Assembly (NCBI GenBank): GCA_937895435.1
Contig: CALAXT010000019.1
Span: 1 to 64,000 of the forward strand
Source: an uncultured Paracoccaceae bacterium
GTDB taxonomy: Bacteria; Pseudomonadota; Alphaproteobacteria; Rhodobacterales; Rhodobacteraceae
DNA length: 64,000 bases
Direction of reading: 5' to 3'
Shown: piece by piece, positions 38,884 to 47,039 of the stretch
Layout of the letters: the number at the start of each line of letters is the position of its first letter
How positions within the stretch are numbered: position 1 is the stretch's first letter
The notes under the pieces: generated by a model
The model's input: only the letters and a program-made list of their open reading frames with translations
Told to the model about the DNA's origin: nothing
Databases searched by the model: none
Made by a program: the position numbers and the translations under genes

Positions 38884-41439
38884 GTGATCCGTTGGATTTT
38901 ATCATTTTTGGGGGCGATTTTCAGCCTTGTGACGTTGGGGTTGATTTTCATGGCCATCGCGATTGGTGCGGTGTTTTGGATTTATGGCCGCGATCTGCCC
39001 AGCTATGATCAATTGGCGCAATATTCCCCGCCGACCATCAGCCGTATCTATTCTGCTGAGGGGCGCATTATTGATGAATTCGCGCAAGAACGCCGTATTT
39101 TCACCCCAGTTGAAGAAATTCCCGATCTGGTCAAACAGGCGTTTATATCGATCGAAGATCAGCATTTTTATACCCATAAAGGGTATGATGTGACCGGTAT
39201 GTTGGCGGCGGCACGGGATGCTGTGGTGTCGCGGGGGCGCAATGTGCGGGGCGCCTCGACCATCACGCAGCAGGTCATGAAAAACTTTTTGCTGTCAGGT
39301 GATCGCACGGGGGAGCGCAAGATCAAAGAACTGATCTTGGCTGCGCGTATTGAAAAGACACTCAGCAAAGAAAAGATACTTGAGCTTTACTTAAATGAGA
39401 TTTTTCTGGGCCAAAATTCCTATGGTGTGACGGCGGCAGCCCAGACCTATTTCAACAAAACATTGGTCGAGCTGGGTCCAGAAGAGGCCGCATTTTTGGC
39501 ATCGTTGCCTCAGGCGCCCTCAAGCTATCATCCGGTCCGTGCAAAAGAGCGGGTGACGCAGCGCCGCAATCAGGTTTTGCGCCGGATGGCGGCAGAGGGT
39601 TATATTAGCGCCGAGGCCCGTGATCTGGGCATTGGCGCGCCGCTGCGCACCGTGCAAAATGGCGATTATCCAGGCTTTCGCGCCAGTCTGCCGCCGCGCG
39701 ATTATTTTACAGATGAAATTCGCCGGCAATTGTCAGACACATTCGGTGAGCAAGAGTTTTTTGGTGGCGGCCTGACCATTCGTTCCACCGTGCAACCCGA
39801 TTTACAGGCACAGGCTGCGCGGGCACTGCGTGATGGGCTTGAACTTTATGACCGGGGTCGAGGGGTTTGGCGTGGCACAGGTGTGGCCATTGCCGGTTCG
39901 GATCTGAACGATGAGCCCAATTGGCGGGCTGCTTTGGCCAATGTTCAAGTGCCCCGCGACATTGAGGGATGGCTGCCTGCGGTTGTTCTTAGTCTGGGCA
40001 AAACTTCAGCCCGGATCGGGATTGAGGGCGTGGCCGATGACAGTGATGGCCACTTTATCGGACCCGACGATGTCACATGGGCGCGCAAGCGCCTGGCGGA
40101 TGGCAAGCTGGCGCCCAAGGCCCGCGTTGCGGCGGATTTATTGGCTGTGGGCGATGTGATTATGGTTGCTGCCTTGGCCAATAAGGATGGCACGTTTGAC
40201 CGCTGGTCGTTGCGCCAACTGCCCGAGGTTCAGGGCGCTTTCATGGCGATGGATGTAAATTCTGGTCGCGTGATGGCGATGCAGGGCGGCTTTAGCTATC
40301 AGTCGTCTGTATTTAACCGCGCCACCCAAGCTGCGCGCCAACCAGGCTCATCATTTAAGCCCTTTGTTTACGCGGCAGCGCTTGATTCGGGCTATACCCC
40401 CGCCACTATCGTGATCGACGCCCCGATCGAAGTCGACACCCCCGAGGGGATTTGGAAGCCGAAGAACTCATCTGATAAATTCTATGGTCCCGCGCCGCTG
40501 CGGGTGGGGATTGAACAGTCACGCAACCTTATGACCGTCCGCTTGGCCCAAGAAATTGGGATGGATACGGTGGGGCAATATGCGGAAAGCTTTGGCGTTT
40601 ATGATCCGATGCAGCGGTATTTGGCCAACGCGCTTGGTTCGCAAGAGACCACGCTGTTTCAAATGGTGGCGGCCTACGCGATGTTTGCCAATGGTGGTGA
40701 GCGGGTGGAACCCACACTGGTTGACCGGGTGCAAGACCGCTGGGGGCGCACGATTTATCGACATGATCCGCGCAACTGTCTGGAATGCGGTCTGCCTGCT
40801 CTTGCCCCAGGGTTTGGCCCGCGTATTTTGTCCAGCCGCGAGCGGGTGATGGATGCGGTGACCGCTTATCAGCTGACGGCCATGATGGAGGGTGTGCTGG
40901 AGCGCGGTACAGCGCGCGGGATCAACCTGCCGGTCCCGATTGCGGGGAAAACGGGTACAACGAATGATGCCAAGGATGTTTGGTTTATCGGCTATTCGTC
41001 CAATCTGGTAGCAGGGTGCTATATTGGTTTTGATCAGCCGCGTGCCTTGGGGCGGGGCGCATCGGGTGGGGGGATGTGTGGTCCTGTCTTTCAGTCTTTC
41101 ATGCAAGAGGCGATCAAAACGCGGGGTGGCACCGAATTCAAAGTGCCAGATGGCGGGTATTTCCTGAACATTGACCGCTATACCGGCGCCCTTTTGCCCG
41201 AGGATGCCGAGGGCGAAAATGTCGTGGCTGAATATTTTCGCGAGGGATTTGACCCATTATTTGGAACCGAGGCGGTGGTGGATGGTGGCTTTGCGGTGGG
41301 AAGAAATCTGCCGTTGTTTAAGCTGGGTGAAACCGATGCCGAGGAACTGAGCACGGTCACCACGGGCACCGGAGAAATTAAGATATTGCCAAAGAATAAC
41401 GCAGATTTTGGCACGATTAGCGCGGGTGGGCTTTACTAG
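38884..41439 (+). CDS. mrcA: Penicillin-binding protein 1A (bifunctional transglycosylase/transpeptidase)
   Basis: Polymerises and cross-links peptidoglycan. The 851-residue protein has an N-terminal membrane anchor (residues 5-35). The glycosyltransferase domain has AFISIEDQHFYTHKG near 85, RGASTITQQVMKN, and KILELYLNEIFLGQNSYG near 160. An OB-type region follows, then the transpeptidase domain with the SxxK serine in RQPGSSFKPFVYAA near 487, SRN in EQSRNLMTVRLA, and KTGTTN near 698. A GTG at 38884 is taken as start because CAGGAG lies just before it; ATG 38848 is the alternative. Confidence 0.93.
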   Translation: MIRWILSFLGAIFSLVTLGLIFMAIAIGAVFWIYGRDLPSYDQLAQYSPPTISRIYSAEGRIIDEFAQERRIFTPVEEIPDLVKQAFISIEDQHFYTHKGYDVTGMLAAARDAVVSRGRNVRGASTITQQVMKNFLLSGDRTGERKIKELILAARIEKTLSKEKILELYLNEIFLGQNSYGVTAAAQTYFNKTLVELGPEEAAFLASLPQAPSSYHPVRAKERVTQRRNQVLRRMAAEGYISAEARDLGIGAPLRTVQNGDYPGFRASLPPRDYFTDEIRRQLSDTFGEQEFFGGGLTIRSTVQPDLQAQAARALRDGLELYDRGRGVWRGTGVAIAGSDLNDEPNWRAALANVQVPRDIEGWLPAVVLSLGKTSARIGIEGVADDSDGHFIGPDDVTWARKRLADGKLAPKARVAADLLAVGDVIMVAALANKDGTFDRWSLRQLPEVQGAFMAMDVNSGRVMAMQGGFSYQSSVFNRATQAARQPGSSFKPFVYAAALDSGYTPATIVIDAPIEVDTPEGIWKPKNSSDKFYGPAPLRVGIEQSRNLMTVRLAQEIGMDTVGQYAESFGVYDPMQRYLANALGSQETTLFQMVAAYAMFANGGERVEPTLVDRVQDRWGRTIYRHDPRNCLECGLPALAPGFGPRILSSRERVMDAVTAYQLTAMMEGVLERGTARGINLPVPIAGKTGTTNDAKDVWFIGYSSNLVAGCYIGFDQPRALGRGASGGGMCGPVFQSFMQEAIKTRGGTEFKVPDGGYFLNIDRYTGALLPEDAEGENVVAEYFREGFDPLFGTEAVVDGGFAVGRNLPLFKLGETDAEELSTVTTGTGEIKILPKNNADFGTISAGGLY

Positions 41440-41521
41440 GCGCTGGCTGGTCTTGCCCGGCGGGCGGGATGGGGCTATCACCCCAACCCTAAAGATAAGA
41501 ACGTCAAGAAAGGTGCGCGCA

Positions 41522-42649
41522 ATGCGGACAGAGGCACAAAACATGGTGGATGCGATCAAGAAGTCCCTTCGACTTCTTGGCCAGCGCATGGATGTGCAAA
41601 CTGCACCCCACCGGTTGGAAGAATTCAACGCCATGATCGAGGATGGCGATCTGTGGTCTGACCCGGCGCGCGCCCAAAAACTGATGCGCGAACGCCAAAC
41701 CCTTATGGATAAGCTGGCGATCCACGACTCGATCACCCGAGAGCTGTCAGACAATATTGAGCTGATTGAAATGGGCGAGGCCGAGGGCGACGCCGATATC
41801 GTGACTGAGGCCGAAGAGGGGCTGCGCGCCCTGCAAAAATCCGCCGCCAAAAAAGAGATTGAGGCGCTGTTGGATGGTGAGGCCGATGGCAATGACACGT
41901 TTTTGGAAATCAATGCAGGCGCGGGCGGCACCGAAAGCTGCGATTGGGCGAATATACTGGCGCGGATGTATGTGCGATGGGCCGAGAAAAAGGGCTATAA
42001 AGTCGAACTGATGTCTGAGACCGCAGGTGAAGAAGCTGGGATAAGGTCGGCCGCTTATAAAATCACAGGTCCAAATGCCTATGGCTGGCTGAAATCTGAG
42101 TCGGGCGTCCACCGGTTGGTGCGTATCTCGCCCTTTGATTCCGCAGCGCGGCGCCACACGTCTTTTAGTTCAATCTGGGTCTATCCGGTTGTCGATGAAA
42201 ATATTGAAATTGATATCCCCGACCGTGACATTCGAATTGATACCTATCGCTCGTCTGGGGCGGGTGGGCAGCACGTCAATACCACCGACTCAGCAGTGCG
42301 CATCACCCATATTCCCACCAATATCGTGGTCACCAGCTCTGAAAAGTCGCAGCACCAAAACCGCGCCAACTGTATGGCCGCATTAAAATCGCGTCTTTAT
42401 GAAATGGAGCTGCGCAAGCGCAACGAAAAGATCATGGAGCAGCATGAAAATAAGGGCGATGCTGGTTGGGGAAACCAAATCAGATCATACGTTTTACAGC
42501 CCTATCAGATGGTCAAAGATTTGCGCACTTCGGTGGAAACCTCGGACACCCAAGGCGTTCTTGATGGCGATCTGGATCAATTCATGGCAGCGACCTTGGC
42601 AATGGAAGTGTCGGGCAAAAGCCGTGCCGACGCACAGGCTGAGGAATAA
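41522..42649 (+). CDS. prfB: Peptide chain release factor 2
   Basis: Terminates translation at UGA and UAA. The 375 residues include the stop-codon tripeptide in [15 protein letters not shown] near 207 and GGQ at residues 248-250. The frame is continuous from the ATG, so the +1 programmed frameshift of many other bacteria is absent, as is usual in this group. AAAGG precedes the ATG. It follows mrcA by 82 bases and is likely co-transcribed. No convincing terminator is seen before the hexamer repeat at 42713. Confidence 0.95.
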   Translation: MRTEAQNMVDAIKKSLRLLGQRMDVQTAPHRLEEFNAMIEDGDLWSDPARAQKLMRERQTLMDKLAIHDSITRELSDNIELIEMGEAEGDADIVTEAEEGLRALQKSAAKKEIEALLDGEADGNDTFLEINAGAGGTESCDWANILARMYVRWAEKKGYKVELMSETAGEEAGIRSAAYKITGPNAYGWLKSESGVHRLVRISPFDSAARRHTSFSSIWVYPVVDENIEIDIPDRDIRIDTYRSSGAGGQHVNTTDSAVRITHIPTNIVVTSSEKSQHQNRANCMAALKSRLYEMELRKRNEKIMEQHENKGDAGWGNQIRSYVLQPYQMVKDLRTSVETSDTQGVLDGDLDQFMAATLAMEVSGKSRADAQAEE

Positions 42650-42712
42650 CCCCACCCCGATATGTCATTCCAGACAGGCGCCGCGATACACGCGCCCATC
42701 TGGTGATCATGT

Positions 42713-42748
42713 TCAGGCTCAGGCTCAGGCTCAGGCTCAAGCTCAGGC
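42713..42748. repeat. Hexanucleotide tandem repeat (TCAGGC, six units)
   Basis: Six successive 6-base units of TCAGGC occur, the fifth being TCAAGC. The run ends directly at the stop codon (42749-42751) of the minus-strand molybdenum hydroxylase gene. It does not encode part of that protein, but would extend it if the stop were lost. Confidence 0.9.
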
Positions 42749-45037
42749 TTAGGCCTTGGCCGCTTGCAGATATTGCCATACCCGGTGCGGGGTCAGCGGC
42801 ATATCGATATGGCGCACCCCGCGCGACCAAAGCGCATCCAAAACCGCATTGCTGACGGCAGCAATTGATCCCACTGTTCCTGCCTCGCCGCAGCCCTTCA
42901 TACCGATTGGGTTCATAAGAGAGGGCACGCATTCGGTGGTGAAAACCACGGGCGGCATGTCGGTGGCGCGCGGCATGGCGTAATCCATAAATGTGGCTGT
43001 CAGCAATTGGCCGTTTTCATCAAACACCACCTGTTCACACAGTGCCTGGCCCAGGCCTTGGGCGATGCCACCATGCACCTGACCTTCGACCAACTTTTCA
43101 TTCATGATAACCCCGAAATCATCGGTCACGGCATAACGCAGCACGGCAGTTTCGCCAGTGTCGGGATCAATCTCAACCTCAACGACATGCGCGCCATTGG
43201 GAAAGGATCGGCCCTCAAGTTCATAGCTGTGACGATGGCGCAGCAGATCGGTGCGCCCATGGGTGCGCGCCAGATCAGCAGCCTCGAGCAGGGTCAGGCG
43301 GCGGTTGGTGGCGGGTGATTGAAATGTACCCTCTTCAAATTGCAACTCTTGGGCGTTGATCCCCAGTTCTTGCGCCAAAAAGGGGGTAAAAGCGGCAACC
43401 ATCTTGGTGGTTGTGTTCAGGGTTGCGCTATTTTGAACTGTGACCGACCGTGATCCCCCAGTGCCACCACCCTCGGGGATTTCATCGCTGTCGCCTTGGA
43501 TGATATCGATCTGTTCAACGGGAATGCCAGTTTGTTGGGCCAAAAACGCGCTATAGACCGTTTCATGCCCCTGCCCATTTGACTGCGTGCCGACCCGCAG
43601 CGATACGCGCCCATTGGGTTCAAACCGAATTTCTGCTGCCTCAACCGGATTGCCAAGAATAGATTCGATATAAAACGCCAAACCCAACCCACGCAGCTTG
43701 CCCTGTGCCTGCGATTGCGTGCGGCGTGCTGGAAAACCAGCGGCGTCTGAGACTTGATAGGCGCGATCAAGAACTTTGGTAAATTCCCCCACATCATAAA
43801 GCCCCCCCGATGCGGTGGCATAGGGAAAGGCGTCTGGGGCGATGAAATTGCGCCGTCTTAACGCCCACGGGTCTTGGCCCAGAACGCGGGCGGCGTGATC
43901 CATTGCGCGTTCAAGCGTTGTAATTGCTTCGGGGCGACCTGCGCCGCGATAGGCGTCGACCGGTGTCGTATTGGTGTAAAACCCCTGACAGGTCATAAAG
44001 GCATTTTTTATATCATAGGCACCTGTCAGCACTTTCGAGAACAGGGTTGACTGGATTTCCTGCGCAAATTGCGAATTATAGGCCCCCAGATTGCAGCGCA
44101 CATCGACCCTGTAGCCCGTGATGCGGTAATCTGCGTCAAAACCCAGTTCTGCCTCGGCGACCAGATCGCGCCCGGCATTGTCACTGAGCATTGCCTCGGT
44201 CCGCTCAGACATCCATGCCAGTGGTCTGCCAGCCAGCCTTGCGCCTGCGGCCAGGGCCAGATGTTCGGGATAGTAAAACGACTTCATCCCAAACCCGCCG
44301 CCGACATCCGGAATGGTCACGCGCACGTTTTGGGCGGGCAGGTTGAAATGTTTCATCAAGTCAGCTTTAAGCTGCCAAACACCCTGACCGTTAAAGGTCA
44401 TGTGCAAATGGCCATCCAGCCATTCAGCCTGTGCGCCGCGCGGCTCCATTGAATTTGCAATGATCCGATTGCCCAAAACTGACAGTCGCACCCGATGTTT
44501 GGCATTTTCGAGCGCGGCCATGGTGGCCTGCTCCTGACCCACGGCCCAATCAAAGGCCGTGTTCATCGGGGCCTCGGGGTGCAGCGTCGGGGCTCCGGGG
44601 GCGAGCGTCAGGGCTGCGGGCAGGGTTTCATAGCGCAGGTCAATGGCTTCGGCTGCATCTTTTGCTTGGGCCATCGTCTCGGCGGCAATCATCACGACCG
44701 GCTCGCCCACAAAACGCATAAACTGATCTGCCAGAACTTGACGGATTGGCAGGGCGCCAAGGGTGCCGTCGCGGTTGTTGGTCTGTGCGCCGCGCAGCAC
44801 CCCGCTGAACCCTGCTGCGTCAAGATCAGCGGCCGTCATCACCAAATGCACGCCGGGCAGGGCGCGGGCCTCTGCGGTCTGCAGGGTTGTGATGCGGGCA
44901 TGGGCGACCGGCGCGCGCAGAAAGAACACCACCAAGGCATCTGCCACCGCGTGATCGTCAATATAGCGACCCGCGCCGGTCAGAAACCGCTGATCTTCAC
45001 GGCGCCCGCTGTATTGGCTTTGCCCGAATTTGGTCAT
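42749..45037 (-). CDS. Xanthine dehydrogenase-family molybdopterin subunit, form II CoxL-like
   Basis: Large molybdenum-cofactor subunit of an aerobic hydroxylase. The 762 residues have the N-terminal a/b hammerhead (EDQRFLTGAGRYIDDH) and cofactor-binding GGGFGMKSFYYPEH near 240. The active-site loop is AYRGAGRPEA near 363, the form II signature and not the AYRCSFR of true CO dehydrogenase. GQGHETVYSAFLAQQ near 475 and GQVHGGIAQGLGQAL near 660 follow. No small (2Fe-2S) or medium (FAD) subunit and no maturation gene is nearby. The substrate is unknown. Confidence 0.88.
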   Translation of the reverse strand: MTKFGQSQYSGRREDQRFLTGAGRYIDDHAVADALVVFFLRAPVAHARITTLQTAEARALPGVHLVMTAADLDAAGFSGVLRGAQTNNRDGTLGALPIRQVLADQFMRFVGEPVVMIAAETMAQAKDAAEAIDLRYETLPAALTLAPGAPTLHPEAPMNTAFDWAVGQEQATMAALENAKHRVRLSVLGNRIIANSMEPRGAQAEWLDGHLHMTFNGQGVWQLKADLMKHFNLPAQNVRVTIPDVGGGFGMKSFYYPEHLALAAGARLAGRPLAWMSERTEAMLSDNAGRDLVAEAELGFDADYRITGYRVDVRCNLGAYNSQFAQEIQSTLFSKVLTGAYDIKNAFMTCQGFYTNTTPVDAYRGAGRPEAITTLERAMDHAARVLGQDPWALRRRNFIAPDAFPYATASGGLYDVGEFTKVLDRAYQVSDAAGFPARRTQSQAQGKLRGLGLAFYIESILGNPVEAAEIRFEPNGRVSLRVGTQSNGQGHETVYSAFLAQQTGIPVEQIDIIQGDSDEIPEGGGTGGSRSVTVQNSATLNTTTKMVAAFTPFLAQELGINAQELQFEEGTFQSPATNRRLTLLEAADLARTHGRTDLLRHRHSYELEGRSFPNGAHVVEVEIDPDTGETAVLRYAVTDDFGVIMNEKLVEGQVHGGIAQGLGQALCEQVVFDENGQLLTATFMDYAMPRATDMPPVVFTTECVPSLMNPIGMKGCGEAGTVGSIAAVSNAVLDALWSRGVRHIDMPLTPHRVWQYLQAAKA

Positions 45038-45117
45038 GTTGGCCTCCGCTGTTGGTCATTGCGCGCAAACTGAACCGGATTGGCGAGGGTGTCCACCCGG
45101 CAATTTCTGCAGGTGAA

Positions 45118-45151
45118 AAAAGGCCCGCCCCTTGTCAGGGCGGACCTTTTT
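45118..45151. terminator. Bidirectional terminator beside the decarboxylase gene
   Basis: AAAGG-C-CCGCCC pairs with GGGCGG-A-CCTTTTT around a short loop, with A residues left and T residues right. It ends the minus-strand decarboxylase transcript before the molybdenum hydroxylase gene. Confidence 0.75.
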
Positions 45152-45172
45152 GATCACTGTCGAAATTAAGGA

Positions 45173-46318
45173 TCAGAGAGCCAATGACAGCGTTGTTGCA
45201 ATCGTCAGCTCGCCAAATCCGTTAAAGCGGGTGTTGGTAACGGTGGCATAGGCGCCCATGCCATGGATCACGACATAATCACCCTCGGCAGTGTCACCGG
45301 GCAGCATCACCGCGCCGGGCATCCGGTCGGTGCTGTCACAGGTGGGGCCGAACACAATCCGCCCAATGGCAGGGGCCTTGCGCAAATGGCCATCGGGGCT
45401 GACAACCTGCACCCGGTCAATCATACCAATCAGCGCCAGTTCATTCATCGACCCGTAATAGCCATCGTTCAAGAACACATGCGTATCATCACGCAGGGCT
45501 TTGACGCGTGCGATCAGTACACAGCTTTCGCCCACAATCCCGCGCCCCGGCTCACAGACCAGTGATGGGCGCAATTGGCCAAAGACCTCTGTGCTGACAC
45601 GATCGATCAGGGCAAAGATTTCCTCAAGCTGCGGTAAATGGGCCACTTGGCGGTGTGCGGGAAACCCGCCGCCAACATTAAGCCGTGCAAGTTGAACGTC
45701 TGCATCTGCCGCAATACGTGCTGCGGTTCTGATATAGGCATCCCATGCCATCGGGTCAGTGCATTGCGTGCCGGCATGAAAGGTCAAAGATGGGATAAAG
45801 CCAAGCGCCGCAACAGTGCGCAGCAGATCAGTCGCAAGTTCAGCGCTGGCACCAAATTTTGCGCCAAAATCATAGGCAGCACCAGCAACCGGCAGCTTGA
45901 ACCGCACTGCGATTTCGGTGCCTTGGGCGGGCAACATATCAGCGAGTTTGCGCAATTCGGAATGGCTGTCGACCGAATATGACCGCACACCATTTTCCAA
46001 AGCAAAGGCAATTTCCCGACGCGAGCGAACCGGGTTATTGTAATGCATCGCTGCATCTGGCGCCAAGCGACGGATCATTTCAATCTCAAACGGCGATGCA
46101 ACATCATAGCCACGCACCCCAGCTGCCGCCAGGTTTTGGATGACCATTTCATCAGGGTTGGATTTCACCGCATAGGTGACAAGCCCGGGAAAGCCCGCAA
46201 GAAAACGCCGCGCGGTTTCCTGCAACACAGTGGGCGCAAACAGCAAAACCGGGTTTTCCGGCGCCTGCACACGCATATATTCGGTTGGATTGTTCCAAAT
46301 AGTCTGAGAGAGCCCCAT
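45173..46318 (-). CDS. Ornithine/lysine decarboxylase, fold type III PLP enzyme
   Basis: Makes putrescine or cadaverine. The 381-residue alanine-racemase-fold enzyme has the PLP lysine in VTYAVKSNPDEMVIQ near residue 47, FHAGTQCTDPMAW near 180, the PLP phosphate-binding LNVGGGFPAHRQV, CEPGRGIVGESC near 258, and the catalytic Cys in GPTCDSTDRM near 325. The start at 46318 has AAGGA nine bases upstream, and the longer frame is not protein-like. It is divergent from an Lrp/AsnC-type gene that may control it. Ornithine versus lysine preference is not resolved. Confidence 0.9.
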   Translation of the reverse strand: MGLSQTIWNNPTEYMRVQAPENPVLLFAPTVLQETARRFLAGFPGLVTYAVKSNPDEMVIQNLAAAGVRGYDVASPFEIEMIRRLAPDAAMHYNNPVRSRREIAFALENGVRSYSVDSHSELRKLADMLPAQGTEIAVRFKLPVAGAAYDFGAKFGASAELATDLLRTVAALGFIPSLTFHAGTQCTDPMAWDAYIRTAARIAADADVQLARLNVGGGFPAHRQVAHLPQLEEIFALIDRVSTEVFGQLRPSLVCEPGRGIVGESCVLIARVKALRDDTHVFLNDGYYGSMNELALIGMIDRVQVVSPDGHLRKAPAIGRIVFGPTCDSTDRMPGAVMLPGDTAEGDYVVIHGMGAYATVTNTRFNGFGELTIATTLSLAL

Positions 46319-46491
46319 CGGCGAGATCCTTTCGTTGCCAACAGAGCGCAGCCACCTCTTGCCCGGATGTCCGACTTCAGAGCCGCTTACGCGATATGAT
46401 GATTTTCCTGACAGGCAAGGTGCGTATGAGCCGCCCTTCTCCCTGATCCAAGGATGCTGCATATCTGTGACAATTTGACCGATCAAAAGTG

Positions 46492-46519
46492 TTGTTTTGA
46501 CTTAATTGATGGTTATAAT
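46492..46519 (+). promoter_or_regulatory. Candidate promoter of the Lrp/AsnC gene in an AT-rich divergent region
   Basis: A perfect TATAAT (46514-46519) has TTGTTT 16 bases upstream and a predicted start point about 17 bases before the ATG at 46543. The surrounding 46490-46540 is AT-rich, the kind of DNA Lrp-family proteins bind. Confidence 0.4.
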
Positions 46520-46542
46520 GACGAAAAAATGGGTAAAATGTA

Positions 46543-46974
46543 ATGGACGAGACAGATCGCAACCTTTTGGCGCTTTTGGGGGCCGATGCGCGGGTGTCGG
46601 TGGCGACGTTGTCGCGCCGGCTTAAGGTTGCGCGCTCTACGATTCAGGCCCGATTAGAGCGGTTAGAGACATCGGGAATCATCGCGGGCTACACTGTGAA
46701 ATTGGGGGTTGCTGGCCGTTTGGGTCGAATTCGTGCTACGGTTTTGCTTACGGTTGAGCCGCGCACTCAGCCCAATGTGCTGACCCGGCTTAAGGCACTG
46801 CCTGAGGTCGAATCTATCCATTCGGTTTCGGGGCGCGTGGATCTGTTGTTGCAACTCGCCGCGCCGAGCACTGCTGTTCTTGATACTGTTTTGGATGCCA
46901 TTGGGGCAATCAATGGCGTGAAATCATCAGAAAGCTTGATCCATCTGTCGACAAAGCTTGATCGGGCTGTCTGA
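46543..46974 (+). CDS. Lrp/AsnC-family transcriptional regulator
   Basis: A 143-residue feast/famine regulator. The N-terminal helix-turn-helix ([38 protein letters not shown]) is followed by the RAM/AsnC effector domain with the conserved [17 protein letters not shown] turn. The ligand is probably an amino acid. Divergent placement from the ornithine/lysine decarboxylase across 224 bases suggests it controls that gene and itself. It is followed by valS on the same strand. Confidence 0.9.
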   Translation: MDETDRNLLALLGADARVSVATLSRRLKVARSTIQARLERLETSGIIAGYTVKLGVAGRLGRIRATVLLTVEPRTQPNVLTRLKALPEVESIHSVSGRVDLLLQLAAPSTAVLDTVLDAIGAINGVKSSESLIHLSTKLDRAV

Positions 46975-47039
46975 CCGCTTGGCCTTTTGGTGTGAATTGG
47001 GTAAGCCGCTTGCCAAACACCAGATTTCAGGATGCCGCC

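Noticed and set aside
41522-42649. Programmed +1 frameshift expected in prfB
   Set aside because: The frame is continuous from the ATG through GGQ to the stop, and no in-frame UGA near codon 25 is present.
42713-42748. CRISPR-like array
   Set aside because: The units are contiguous hexamers without spacers. No cas genes occur in the window.
46497-46519. TTGACT with TATAAT as the Lrp-gene promoter
   Set aside because: The spacer is only 11 bases. The weaker TTGTTT at 46492 gives a plausible 16-base spacing instead.
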